Part shown: piece by piece, positions 11,241 to 23,883 of the stretch
Layout: every line of letters begins with the position of its first letter
Numbering within the stretch: position 1 is the first letter of the stretch
Source of the DNA: Thermothielavioides terrestris NRRL 8126
Lineage: Eukaryota > Ascomycota > Sordariomycetes > Sordariales > Chaetomiaceae
DNA length: 64,000 nt
Assembly: GCF_000226115.1 (NCBI RefSeq)
Contig: NC_016462.1
Location: forward strand, 1,922,001-1,986,000
Direction of reading: 5' to 3'
Made by a program: the position numbers and the translations under genes
Notes under the pieces: generated by a model
What the model was told of the DNA's origin: nothing
What the model saw: the letters and a program-made list of their open reading frames with translations, nothing else
The model's database searches: none

Positions 11241-12855
11241 TTATGAGCTGGCGGCCAGGTCCTTCTTGAGCGTACCCTGGTACTGCTTCTTCTCCGCCGG
11301 GGTCTGGAAAGCACCGTGACCGAACTCGGACGACGTGTCGATCCATTTGAGCTCCACCTTCTCGAGCGCCTTCCTCGACGTGTGCGTGAACATCGACTTG
11401 CGGAGAGTCATGACACGCTTCTTGACACCCGGAACGGAGCCCTTGACCATGACGTAGTCGTTGTTGACCTCGCCGTAGCGAACAAAGCCACCCATGCTGC
11501 GCCAACTGTTAGCCACCATCTCGTCCCTGCTGTCGCGCCCTCGTGCTCGGCTGAAAACTTACGGAGTGATCTTCTTCTTGGTGACGTCGACCTCGGTGGC
11601 CGCATTGTCGTCCGCATCGCCCTTGCCGATGCGGTAGATCTTGTGGTTGACCGAGGTACGGTGGTGGTAACCCATCTGACCGGCACGGGCAACCGTCCAC
11701 TGGACGTGGGACGGGTGCCAGGCACCGATACAGGCAACCTTGCGGAGACCCTTGTGAGTCTTGCGCGGCAGCTTCTTGGTACCCCAGCGGGCGGTAACAC
11801 CGACGAAGCCGTGGCCCTTGGTGACGGCGATGACGTCGATCATCTCGTCCTTCTCGAAGATGGTGTCGATCGAGACGGGCTTCTCGAAGAGGCCGTAGCC
11901 GAAGTCGACCTTGTCGGCGACGGAGCCGCCGTTGATCTGGATCTCCATGAGGTGGGCCTTCTTCTGCTTGAGCGGCGTCTTGCGGATCTGGGTGTGCGCC
12001 AGGACGCGGACGACGGTGCAGTACTTCTTGATGCGCTCCAGCTCGCGCGTGATGGACGCGCCGTTGTTCTCCGAGTGCTTCTTGGCGTACTTGGTGAAGG
12101 CCTTCTTCTTGCTCTTGTACCAGTTCTTGTAGAACCGACGCTTGACCTCGTCGCTCAGGTGCTCCGCCCATACGGTGGTCAGGGAGCGCAGGCCGCGGGG
12201 AGTCTCGATGTACTGTGTGTGATGCAATTAGAGAACCGAACCCCCTCTTCATCCTCGGCCGGACAGCAATGACTTACGCCAACCAGACCCACAACTATCA
12301 TCTACGAGAGATGTTAGCCATTGACACACGAAGAGCCAAGCGGGCTGAGTTGCGCGTACAGGTGGGGTATCAATGATTGTCACGGCCTCCACGATCTCCT
12401 TCTTGTGAGCCTTCGCACCCGGACGGTCGAGGTCGCGAACGATCGTGGTCATGCCGGCCTTGTAGCCCATGGCGGCCGTCAGGTGGACGGGCTTCTTGGG
12501 GTCGTCCTTGGGGAAGCTGTCATCGGGGCACGAGGTCAGCTTCAGGTCTTTTTTTCTGTGGATTCGGATTCCGCGCCTAGTTCGAGGGAAGGACGGGAGT
12601 TGGGGCTGTCGACTTACGACTTGACCTTGCCCCTGTGGCGGGCGGCGCGCTTCCGCGGCAGGAACGCCAGAGAGCCATGGCGAGGGGCCTCGTACTCTGC
12701 GGCCGGTCAGCATCGGCTGCGAAAACCTCAATCCCGCGATGCCCAGGAGCCATGATGCTTCATCCGGGCGAGCGCTCACACAAGGTTCGTCACCTCGCAA
12801 TGGCGCTTAAAGAATTCGGCAAAGCATTAGGGGCCTACTCACTCCGGTGAGACAT
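11241..12855 (-). CDS. 60S ribosomal protein L3 (uL3)
   Basis: Six exons on the minus strand: 12855-12843 (13 bases), 12696-12618, 12516-12360, 12301-12278 (24 bases), 12212-11563 and 11496-11241. They total 1179 bases, or 392 residues, close to the 387 of yeast L3. The joined start [16 protein letters not shown] is the classic L3 N-terminus. The tryptophan-finger/basic region ([20 protein letters not shown]) and the C-terminal [18 protein letters not shown] are present. L3 binds 25S rRNA near the peptidyl-transferase centre of the large subunit. The short early exons make the start invisible without splicing. The 24-base exon could use a nearby alternative acceptor, but only the one chosen keeps the conserved VVGLVG frame. 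Confidence 0.97.
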
Positions 12856-13668
12856 GGTTGCTGAAGTTCCGCGGTTGGGCGTGTTGTTTGTTGGAAAATT
12901 CCCCCAGGTCCGGCCACGGAAGGGAAGAAAACAGCTAGGAAATTTGGAGGTTTGGTTTTTTGTGTGAGATTGAGCTGGGGTGGTCCGAGCCAATAGCAGC
13001 GGAGCCCTAACACTTTTGGTGGGGTTGGAGCAATGGCTGTGAACAGCGCACGTGACAAAGCCAATCCTTGGCATTTTGTGCTTAACTGCCCCGAGTGAAA
13101 CTGATGCATGACCAAAGGGAACAAGGAGCAGTCCTCGAGAAGGGGCCGCAAACACCAAACCAGTCTACGCTCCGACCAAAGATACCTAGCCAAGGTCAAA
13201 CAAAGCATGAAGAATAAAAAATGCAAGACATCTCTATTCACTAATAACGATGTTTCGGAGACGCCGGGCTGGCCAAATGCGCTTCATCGTTTCCTAGCTA
13301 CCTAGAAGGCGCCCGACCCCCGCCAGCCGTCACGTTACATGATTCCAACCACCCAAAGCAGCCTTTCCTCCGGATATTTTCCCGTATCTCACAGGCACAT
13401 CACCGCCCATATGTCGAAACCCATGACTGACTGAGCAACAATTCCCTTGGAACGGCGAGAACCACGGAGACCTCTCATGTGCTAGAAAACAACAAACGAA
13501 AACGAATAGGAAAAGGGGAACAGAGACTAGACCGATCAAGCGGTCGGCGTTGCGGTGGGTTGCGGAAGCCAAGAAGCGCGTGGGAAAAAAAAACAAACAC
13601 AGAATGCGAGATCGGGGGTATGTTGGGGTAACACGTGAGTGTGTTTGTTTAGGGGAAGATAGACAAAA
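12856..13668. other. Intergenic between L3 and Ssn6 genes
   Basis: This spacer holds the L3 promoter and 5' leader and the 3' flank of the Ssn6 gene. No supported coding frame was seen. Confidence 0.5.
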
Positions 13669-16600
13669 TCAGTTGCTCTCCGGCTTCTGGTGCAGCATGC
13701 CGTTGATGCCCGCACTTGTGGGCGTTCCGTTTTTCATCTCGCCGGCCGCAGCAGGACCCGAGCCGGTGGCAGAGCCGGGAATTATGGCACCCTTCTTGTC
13801 CTCCTCGCCGCTGTCATCGTAGTCTTCATCCACCTCCATCTTCCTGGCCGCCCTCTCCGGCTCGCTGACGACCGCGGGGTGAGCAGCAACGGGGTGCTCC
13901 ATCCGCCGGTCATCGGGTCCCGAAGGGTACTCTTTCTTAAGGGGTCCTGCCTGGGGGCCGGGAGCCTCGTGCATGAGGCCCTGCATTGCGGACGGCCCCT
14001 GCTGCATGGGCGGCAGGTGGGCAGCAACCGAGTGCGACTGCGGGTGGTGGGCAGCCTCTGAGGGATGGTAGGCTTCGGCCACGTGGCGCTGCTCCTCGGC
14101 TCGTCGGGCGTCCTCCATGCGCCGCTCGTCCAGACGCCTAGCTTCCGATGAGTTTCGGCGGTATGGCTCCAGCCGAGGGGGGGTAGACGGGCGACGATGC
14201 CGGACGTCTTCCATGCGCGCGCGAGATTCCTCGGTCGAGGGCTTCTTCGCCTCCCGTTCATCTTCCCACTCGCGCATCCTCTTGGGACCCACTGAGGGCG
14301 GGCGAGTGTCATGCTCCCGGTGGAGAGCCGCATCAGCGGGCATACCGGGCTGAGGAGGAAGAGGCATGCCGGGCTCGGGGCCACTGGGGATTGCCTGTTC
14401 GACATGCGCTGGGTAGGGAGGAGGCTGGTGCTGCGGATACGCCGACTTGGGGGACGGCATGCGGTTCTCGTGCATGGGTGGGGCCCGACTCTCGGTCCTG
14501 GGGCTACCCGTGCGGTACGGCATCAAAGGGTTCGAGGCAGCTCCACTCGGGCCGGGAGCCGAGTTAGACTGGTGCAAGGGCGCGGGGATATGGCCGGCAT
14601 AGGTCGGATTCCTCACTCGTGGAGGTTGGGCCGCCTGAGGTGGCTGCGGGGCCTGTTGCGCAGGCGGCTGTGGCGGGAGAGGCGTCGCATAGTGCGCTGG
14701 CGGCGGAGGGGACGGGCCCCGTCTGTGCGGCTCGGGGACCCTGTTGGCCTCCGGATACGGCCTCACCTGCTGCTGCTCCTGTTGGGGACTGGGCGGTCGT
14801 TGACCGGGGGGAGGCGGGCCACGAAAGGGCTCGCGCTCCGTCGCATAAGGGTTCCGCGGCTGCGGGGGAGGGTTGATTTCCGAAATCCTGCCTCCCCAAG
14901 AATTCGGACCAGGGCCTTGCGGTCCGCCGTTAAGCAACGACTGTGGCGGTTGCGGAGGTGCTCCGGAGCCCGACCCGGCCCACTGCGGTCCCGGGGGACC
15001 AACTGCCCCAGGGGTCTGATAAGCCTGAGGATGGACATCCGTGGGCATCGGCGCCTGGCCCGGAGGGGCGCCATTAGCTTGTCCGCTCCGGAGCAGCTGG
15101 AGCCGGGTCTTGATGTGAGGGTTCGTGGGATCCAGCTCAGCAGCACGCTGGTATGCATCGAGCGCGTCGGCGATTTGGTTGTTGCACGACTCGTACTGGC
15201 GGTCCGCGAATCAGTGACACGGTACACAAGATGCGTTCCGAAGCTGGCAACTTACAAGAGTGCCCAAGTCATACCAGACTTCTGATATCCACGGGTTGAG
15301 GCGGATGGCACGAGAGTACGCATCCAGGGCGTCGCGGTACTGATTGATCTGGTAGTAAAGGACTCCGATAGAGCACCAGAAGGTGGGATTCCGGCCGTCG
15401 CGATACACGGCTTGCTGATAAGCCTCGTACGCCTTGGGGTACTTCTGCATCTGCATGTAGCATCGACCGAGGAGATACCAGCTTTGCGCATCCGAATTGT
15501 CTGCCTCGTGTTAGATGGTTTTGCACTCTCTTTAGCAGATCGGGAGCTGCGACCCCTTGTGAGGGGAGAACGGAGTAACGCACCAGCTGCTACAGACTTC
15601 TCCAGGTATTCAATCGCTCGCTCCTGGCTATCAAAATGCTGGCTCTGGGTGTGATACAGCCAACCAAGCTGCTGGAGGACCTTGGCATGATTAGGGTCAC
15701 GTTCGAGCACCCGGTGGTAGGCGGCCTTTGCGTTCTCAAACTGTGCCGTAGTCAGCGTCGGAGCGATCAATGCGGGCCATGTCTGCGTTGGTACGTACGT
15801 CCTTCTGTTGCTCGTGGACGTGGCCAATCTGGAACCAAATGTCCTCCTCAGTGAGCGGCGGCGGGGGAGAGTTGACGATGTATTTGAAGCACTAGCCAGG
15901 GTTAGTACTCCCACTCCCAGCGATGCCGAGCTCTTCGACTTACCTCCAAGGACTCGTTGTACTTCTGTTGCTGCTTGTAGATGATACCGAGCCGGAAGTA
16001 AATTTCGTGCGCCTTCTCAAAGTCTGGTTGCATCTTCATGACCTCGGCGAAGGCCTCCTCGGCGTGCTCCAACGACCCGTACCGGTCATACAGGATGCCG
16101 ATTCCATACCAGAGGCGAGGCTCCTGTTGTTTGATTGCGTGAGCGTCCTGCCAGTTTTGTCGGTAAGAGGTGGGGACAGACCTTTGGGTTCGGAAGGTGG
16201 CCCAACGCCGTCTGATACGCATTGTATGCCTGCTGAAGATCGTCCATCATCAGGTAGCAATGTCCTGGGTACCAGTCAGCGAACAAGCCACGTATGAGCC
16301 CGAGGCGCAGTGATACGAACCGAGAGAGCTCCAGGCCTCTCCGTTCCTTTCATCCAGCTTCAAGATGGCATTCAGATACTCGGCGGCCTTGGCGAACTCC
16401 TCGCGGGTCCTCAGCACCGAACTCATGGCACTCATGGCAGGGATGGAGTTCGGATTCGTCCGGAGGGCGCGCTCGTACGACGCCATCGCATCATCCAAAT
16501 TACCCATCTGCTCGGCAAGCCCGCCTTTGCTCAAGTGTTAGCAATCTCCCGTCGAGGTAAACGGGGGCATGGCCATGAGGGGAGAGAGGCATCAGGGACA

Positions 16601-16774
16601 GGCACGCAGTTACCTACCTAGTTGGATCCACACAGCCTCGTTCAGCTGCAGAAGGGTCTGGCGCGAGGAGGAAAAGGACTGCGGCGGCGGCGCGCGAGCC
16701 GGTCCCGGCGGACCGTGATGCATCTGCATCTGCATTGGGGGGGAAGGGTGGTGGTTTGCCATGATTCCGGCCAT
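13669..16774 (-). CDS. General transcriptional co-repressor Ssn6/Cyc8, TPR protein
   Basis: Eight exons on the minus strand: 16774-16618, 16524-16321, 16264-16182, 16123-15944, 15891-15799, 15740-15584, 15500-15256 and 15195-13669. They sum to 2646 bases, or 881 residues. An in-frame ATG four codons on (16762) is an equally possible start. Residues about 40-420 form ten or so tetratricopeptide repeats (e.g. LGHCYLMMDDLQQAYNAY, YGIGILYDRYGSLEHAEEAF, WYLLGRCYMQMQKYPKAYEA). The C-terminal half is Pro/Gln/His/Arg-rich and disordered, with an acidic end (MEVDEDYDDSGEEDKKG). By family knowledge the TPRs bind Tup1 (RcoA/Rco1 in moulds) and DNA-binding repressors to silence many genes in the nucleus. 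Repeat order and neighbours of the motifs leave little doubt. Confidence 0.96.
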
Positions 16775-19700
16775 CGCTACCGTCGCCTGACCAACGTCCC
16801 CACTTCAGTAAGGCACTGCGACAATCCGACAACTTCAGCGGATGCGATTGATGCTGATCTGATCTCCCGCTCGCCCGATGATTGTTTGCGCAACAGGCAA
16901 AAGGGTCGAGTTGAAGAGAGATGGGTGGAGATGGGAACCAGGCTGCGGCACTTGTCGGCGACAGATTATCGTCGCTCAGGTTGGCGCGCAAACGGCACGA
17001 AGGTGAGGTGAACGTGGACAGAAAAAAAGTAAAGCCAAATGCGCTAGATCGCAAATTTGGCAAAGTAACGGCAGGGTCGAAGCAGATGAGCGCGACTCAC
17101 GGTTCTTCTTTGGGCTTTGGGGTGTGAGTCCTGGTGCCGGCTGGGACGTGACCGGAGACTGACGTAGAGAAGGGGAGAAAGGAGGCAGGGCAGGAAAGCC
17201 GGGGAAAAGAAATCTCGGGATTGGGGAGGAGTCGGGGCTGGGTTGGTTTGGACCGGCCGTCTGAGGCACCGAGAACACCTTACCCACAATATACAGGGAT
17301 CTGGCAATTGCCTTCCCGTTCATGTCTCGCAGAGCAGCCAAGTAAGCGGACGAGGGTGGGGCGAAGTCCAAGGTACGTGAAGCCGGCATGCGAGTGTTTC
17401 TTGGCTAACTAGACCGACTAAGCACTTGTGCATTTTAGGGCATTGCTGGGGTCCCAGAGGGTCCAACAAGCTCTGAAATCTCTCTGATTCGAGCCCCGCA
17501 CAGGGCCCAGCGGGAGCGGCCACGTCAGGGCAGTTGTACCCGGTACGGAGCACGGATCACGACGCCGCACCCCAAGTGAGGCCCCACAACCAGCCTCTTC
17601 CAGGGGAGGGGGGGTGGCGTTTCCGGACCAAGCGGCTAGCGTACACCACCATTTCGTTTTTAGCGAGTGGGGTCTCGGCGCCTGTGGCGGCGACTTGTTC
17701 CACAGCCGGTGCCATCCCATTGCGTCCTGCCAAGACCGACAGGGGTCCGCAGTGCTTTCCCCGTGCCGGGCCCCACACGACCCAGCCGTCACCAACGCTT
17801 GCAGCGGAACCCTGCTGCTTGTCCCGGTGTCACCCCCCAAAAATGAAGTGGAGTCGATGGTGCGGTGTGAGGCGGGGGGCGGGAATCGTCTCATCGTCGG
17901 AAAATAAGAGCGACCAGGAGGTTATTGGGAGAGATTACGTACCGCGGACGGGACCAGCTGATGCATCTTCGCAGCATGCAGATACACGGTGGCTCTGATG
18001 AGATCGATTTTATCAGCATCTTCTTCCATCCTTCTCCCGCCTTCTTTTCCCTCTCCCTTTTCGTTCCGTTATTTCCCTCCATTCGCTCCCTTCTCCGGTT
18101 GTCAGGTGGGGTTGGCTGAGGAAAAAGGGGTGTGCGGCTAAATGCCTTTGGTGTGTGACTGACTGCCTGCTGTTGCCCTCTCGTAGTCCAACACCATCAA
18201 GAACATCGCAAGCGTTTCTCGATCGCAAAGACGGCAAACGACCAACTGCTTTAGTGCAAGTAACGATATACTACAACTACTCCCGAGGGCGTGCATTCGA
18301 CAAATTTTGCAGGTCTGCAGAGCTCGGGCTGGTTGGCGGAGCTCTCCCGTCGCTTGAGTATCTGCGAAGGGTCATTTGGATGTTTCGCGTGTGGACGCCG
18401 CAGTACCCGAACTCGGTTCCCATCATGCAATGACCTGGAGCTCGAATTGTAAGGGAAGTTGAAACACTGTCCAGTTTCTTGAGCCCTCCAAAGCAGGCCG
18501 TCCTGTCAACGCAGCCACAGAAACGGGCGCTAAGAGCGCACCACGGCGACTCCACATCAGCACGTGGCAGGATGTTGACGAGCCAAGATGAACTCTTGAC
18601 ATCTTGGAACAATCCCAAATAGGCATACGACAATTAAGGAGAAAAGGAAAAGCTGGCAGATTGAGCACGGCGAAAAGAAAGGTTGTTGTCCTCGGCTCCG
18701 AGGTGGCCAACAAGCTTGTTGTTACCAGGTCCGCGCAAGTGTTCGATCCGGCAATCGCACCACTTTGCCACTCCGCTGTTTGGTGCTGTTTGACGTGCCA
18801 CAGGAAGCTTTCGTCTCATCACGACTGCTAGTCCTGTGCACATAGCTAAGGTAGTGATACTGGGTAGCGCTCCGTAAGGTTCTTAGTATTCTCCGCGACT
18901 TTATCTCGTCTCCCAGCTCATGTCGTGCGAGTTCGGCCCGTGTCACGGCACAGGACCGGTTTGCCGTCGCCAAGACCATCTCCACGCCAGGGCATCAATC
19001 TAGCGCATACGCGCAGATTAATCCATCTGGGTCGTTTCCCGGCAGCATCCCGTCTGTATATGAGCGGGTCGGTGATAGGCAATGGAGCACTGCGTGCATG
19101 TAGTGTAGGCACCTTGCCTGATGGTGAGTGCACTGTGGCCGCGTCCCAATATCATGCAGCCAGCGTCGAGTTTGAGCAGGAGCACCGACCTCACAAATCT
19201 ACCTCAAGGCTTCACAGTAAGCTGGGCACCGCCTCGCAGGCGAAGCCTCCCAACGATAGGATCGAAGGAAACAGATGAAAAAGAAGAGGCTTACACTGGA
19301 AAAGCAAAAGCTGAAACATGTTATACCCCGCCCCTTTGCTTACATTAGTAAGGCTGCATCTGTTCGGGTACCCGCACGCGTCATGTCCAACCGCTGGGAT
19401 CCAACCACTGGTTATCGTCCGGTGTGTTAAAGAGTCAAGACCGTTTCCTCCAACGCCATTTGCGCAATCCAAAAAGGACACAGTGGCGGTCTGAGCACGG
19501 GATGGGATGGTGGGAGATACGGCAGACTGCTCATGCCCGAGACAGCGAGCCAGAGCGTCGCACTCTCACTTGCCTGCCTGGTTGTGTGTGGACTGTGTAT
19601 GCGTACGATAGTGTGCTAGCGTAACTGACTACCTTACGTAGTCTACCGCTCTGTCCGAGTCAGATCAGCGTTGCCATCAATTTTGGCTTGAGATGTGCAC

Positions 19701-21788
19701 ACCGAGGGGTGGGTTGGCTTTCCGTTCCATTCATCAATCAGTTAAGTCACGCTGCTGGGCGATCTGGTCAATCGGCCCACATTACCAGAATGGAAGGGGG
19801 GTGTGCCGCCTCCTGGGCTAGGTGGGCGGGACAAAGGTTCCAGGTTGTGTGCTGCTGCAGCCTGTGCTGCAGGTCGATTTGTCTCGTCAGCTGCGCCTGA
19901 GCCATGCGCAACCGAGGCGCGTGCTGACCTTTATTTTTTTTTGCTGCGAGCTGCACCGCAATGCGAGGGATGACGAAGAAGCGGGCGGTGGGTAGGGTGT
20001 GGTTGGGTGTGGTTGGGTGTGGGCGACTCCCGCCGCATTGTTGCGCGAGCCACTGGCCCCCGAGAGATCGAGGATCCCCCCCCCCCTCTGCTGAAGTGAA
20101 TTCTTCGGCTCCTCTTCTCCTCTTGTGCCTCGCAAACTGTACATACACTAGTGTAGCTCTATGGACAGGCTAGTCCTGTTGATAAAGCATCTTCGCTACG
20201 CTAGGCGAGGCCTTCCACCTGTTTCTCGGCTCGTTCTTTGCACCGACCGATGGATCCTTTGCATCTTGCTTCGACCAGCCATCACGTGAATGACCCCTGG
20301 CGCATGGGGCTTTGCCTCTCTGGTCCGAAAGGAGGCGGCTGATGGAGGCACCCCGCCAAGAGGTCTTTTCCACGCCAACGCACCCCCGAACAAGATCGGC
20401 AGTGGGCGTCGCCGGCAGCGTGGTGAAGGCCGGGAGAACAGGGATCCAACACATACGGTTGATGCTATCGGTTCTTTCTTCCCGCTCAACGGGCGACAGC
20501 AGCCACACCCCTTCCCCATCGCAGCCTTTGAGCGTTTAACCTTTGATGCTTTCTGACAGACCAACTCCAGCCGACGCACCATGGCCATGGGTCGGACGCC
20601 TGGGCGGTTTATGGACGTTACCCCAACTTCCGCGGATCGTTAGACCAGCAGAGTCAGTGCGACCTCCCCACTTGATCCTCGGCTGGAGTGTAGCCTGTTC
20701 ATCAGCCAACTCATCCCCAAGCCAGGGAGATCTCTGCCTATCTAACTTAGTGTAGGTAGGTAGGCCGGGGATAATTGTGGGAATCTCCGGGAGCAGGCTG
20801 AAGACGGTATCAGGGGGTGAGCAGATTGGCTCAATGCTGTTTCCCACGGATACGATCTATCAGAGTCTGCGACATTTTCCTCTCCAAAGTTCACCAAAGT
20901 GGTTTGTCTTCACTGAGTATGAGGTACGGGGTACTCCGTGCGGATACCTTCAAACCATGGAACCTACGCAGCCCTGAAGGCAACCGCAAAGCATGCGAGT
21001 GGCAATTGCTGCCGGGCGGGGGCGTGGCAGGTGTTGTGGTAGGCATGGATGTGATTCGCGAGCAACCCGCCAAGAAGCCTTTAGAGGCGTGATCGACCGC
21101 AAAAGCAAAAGGGGGGAAAGACAAAGCTTCATACCCGCCCGCTCCGTCGGTGCCCCCCTGTCGTGACATTTGTGACAATCCTGCCGACCCTCGCAGAGTC
21201 CGGATGATTCTGCAACGAGCGTTGTAGCGAGGGCGATCTTATGGTTCGAGACTCCTTAATTCGTGTCGCCACAAACCCATCGTCGAAACATCTCGGGCCG
21301 GGTTAGTTAGCTGGTATCGACTAACGTTGCCCGCCAGGTCCGCTGGAACGAGCAACAGGGGAGGTTAGGCAGTGAGTTGGTGTTCCCGTATCACAGCAGA
21401 GTTGACCTCACACGTTAACTAGCCGCCCGTGAGCGGACCTGGGTTTGCGGCGCCATTGCGCGGAGCGTTCCCGGCTGACTGGTGAGCTGGGGATAACTCC
21501 ACTGCACTAAAGCCCCCTCCGAACAAGCCAGGCCGTCGGAATCCCGTCGTTTTACCGCACAAGGTAGCGCAGCGGAAACTAGTGCAGCAAGGAGAGTACG
21601 GATTACCTGTTTTGGACCGAGGAGTGTTTGTAAGTGGAAATGTCTACTCCGGACCACGCTTTTTGGCTCACTGCCCGTAGTGCCCAACGCCTCAGTTTCG
21701 GTGCCTGGAGGAGCCATTCTGCTGAACTGAAGCGATGACTCCCCTATCCCGCCCCTTTCAACCACAGATGTACCTTATCCTGATTCTC

Positions 21789-21858
<70 letters not shown>

Positions 21859-22674
21859 CTCTGACCTTACCCTTTTGGCGCATTTTCCCCACCGTTCTTT
21901 TCAGCTCTCAGCTTGCAACTCCTTTCTATTGTTCAAGACCCACCCTTCGAGGCTTCTTTCCTCCTCGAGGGGCCGCGAAGATTGCTGGGAACCGTGGCTT
22001 GCTTGGAGGAGTAAGCTAGATCTCTAGGAGGCAGAATCAAGTGAACTCGTTCTCGTCCCGGCCGAAGGGGGAGAGGGAGGGAAGGGGGTCAGGAATGAGA
22101 AGGCGCATTTTGCCCAGCCTCGGGCATGAACGCGGCATCCAGGAGGCCGCCTCCATCACTGCCTTGCTTCCAGCACCCGGCATAGTCCGATACCGGGGAA
22201 AGCAACGCGGCCCAGTAACGCAGTAGGGGAACAAGACGAAACAAAACTTGATCAAACTACAGACAGACGCCGTCAATTATTACAGAATAACACGTTTCGT
22301 ACACCAAGCAACGAAGACAACCATGGCGCTCCCACAGCCCTCTAATGAATCCTGACCCAGCAAGGGGGGTCGACATCAGTTCGTGACAGTAACTCGCCGC
22401 TCCGTAGGCAGGTACCGGTTGCGCTCCCGTTCCCAAAGGTCAAAAGCCACGCGACCCTGCAAGAACCCCCCGTCTTTGTATAACTCCAACTCCGAAGCGG
22501 AGCTTTCCCAAAAGGACTCGCCTGCTGATTAGGGACGTGATCGTAAAAAGTATGCGTTCAACCTGGCTTCGCTCCAAGAAGCTCCCCGTGCCTGGGACAA
22601 CCGGAAGGGAGCAAGCGAGAAATTGCTGAAGCAGCGGAGAGATGATTCACGCTCGCACGCTCACAACTCTGCCC
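16775..22674. other. Long gene-poor region
   Basis: Nearly 5.9 kb of normal-composition sequence without a convincing gene. Small frames on both strands lack domains, codon bias and matched splice sites. The first few hundred bases are probably the Ssn6 5' leader. Contains a CT microsatellite at 21793-21854 and short GGGTGTGGTT repeats near 19990-20030. Unannotated non-coding RNAs or a long regulatory region for Ssn6 remain possible but are unsupported. Confidence 0.45.
21793..21854 (+). repeat. CT microsatellite
   Basis: An almost pure (TC)n run of about 31 units. No gene model overlaps it. Confidence 0.95.
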
Positions 22675-23883
22675 TCACGAGCCGTTCGAATCGGCATCCG
22701 GATTGTAGTTCGTCTCGCCCAGCAGCCCGCTGCCGCCGGCGGCTTGCGCCGTCATGGCGTTTGGTGGTGTCACCTGCGGTTGGTTCTGCACGGTGGGCCC
22801 CGTCGCCGTGGGGACAGGGGGCGCGACAGCCGGCGGCACCGGAGCGCTCTGCGCGCGGGCAGCAGCATTCGCAGTGGCGGCGTGTAGACGCTGATCAAGC
22901 GCCCTCAGCGCAAGCGCCCTCCTCCTTTCGGCCTCAGCGCGAGCACTACCCGGCGCACCGCGGTGCGAGAAGCCGTGGTGGTGATCGCCGCGCGCAGCTG
23001 AGATATCGGCTGGACTGAAGGGTACGCAGAGGCGCATGGCCACAAGCACGTTGAACACCTGGGTGGAAATGGCGGAGACGAACGGCCGCACGGGACCGGG
23101 GAAGAACTCGGCAATGGCGAAGGTTTCGCTGGCATCTCCGCGAAGAGAGCTCGGCTGAGAGGTGTCGAGGTCGGGGAAGGCGACCTTGTAGAAGCGCAGG
23201 TAGGTCCAGCTGACGAGGAACCCGTACACGGCGAGGAGGAAGGAGACGATGGTGAGCATGGGCGTAAGGCAAAGGAGCGTAACGAGGCCAATGTACAACA
23301 GCGGGAAGCGAGGAACGCGTAGCGAAAGGAGGCCCCTGAAAAGGGTCACGGTGTGCGCAGGGACGAGTTGGCTGAAAGCGACGAGAAAAGAGATTTGAAG
23401 GGGAATGGTGCCGGCGATGGGCATGAGCCTGACCGGAAATCAGCGTTAGCTGATCAACCCAAGTTCAACAAGGACACGCTCGAAAACTTGGTAGCTAAGC
23501 ACTTACGTCCAGCTCTCGTTGCGCGTCAGGGCGAAAAACACAATCGTAGTGCCGAAACAAAGCAGGTTGGGAATGAGAGAGGCGATGAGGAGGAATTTGG
23601 CGAACTCCCGCGAGGACCAGGCCCGCTCCAGATAGCGGCCACCATGGTAGAGAGTGAGACCGGCAATGGATAAGGTGAAGACGTTGTTCTCGACGAGCGT
23701 TGTTGTGAGGAAGGTCCAGGGGTAGACGAGCGACAGCTGCGGCACGAGGTTGAGGTAGGGGATGACGATCTCCGAGTTGGCCGTCCACTGGCGGTAGCGG
23801 ATTGCTGCGCTCAGCACCGACTGCAGCCCCAGCACAATGAGCACGATGCGCGTTACCGGCGGGATGTTTAATCGGGGCGGCAT
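22675..23883 (-). CDS. TMEM115-like rhomboid-fold membrane protein (DUF1751)
   Basis: Two exons, 23883-23507 and 23428-22675 (78-base intron), give 376 residues. The start MPPRLNIPPVTRIVLIVLGL leads into a multi-pass region of about six hydrophobic segments. Conserved pieces include YPWTFLTTTLVENN, YHGGRYLERAWSSREFAKF and SWTYLRFYKVAFPDLDT. These are typical of the eukaryotic DUF1751/TMEM115 family, Golgi proteins with a rhomboid-like fold but no protease catalytic pair. The last ~130 residues are hydrophilic, Ala/Pro-rich and cytoplasmic in type. By family inference it aids Golgi retrograde traffic or glycosylation. It is transcribed divergently from the Sif2-like gene, with 2.7 kb and a MITE between them. 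Confidence 0.85.

Noticed and set aside
11316..12272. 318-codon plus frame over the L3 gene
   Set aside because: Antisense shadow of L3; Val/Leu/Asp-rich without any motif.
14311..15285. 324-codon plus frame over Ssn6
   Set aside because: Antisense of the Pro/Gln-rich Ssn6 tail; Arg/Gly-rich and without motif.
22675..22700. TTCGAAT with pairing GCCG/CGGC flanks, T-arm-like
   Set aside because: It is inside the last codons of the TMEM115-like gene, and no D-arm or acceptor stem is found at the proper distance.
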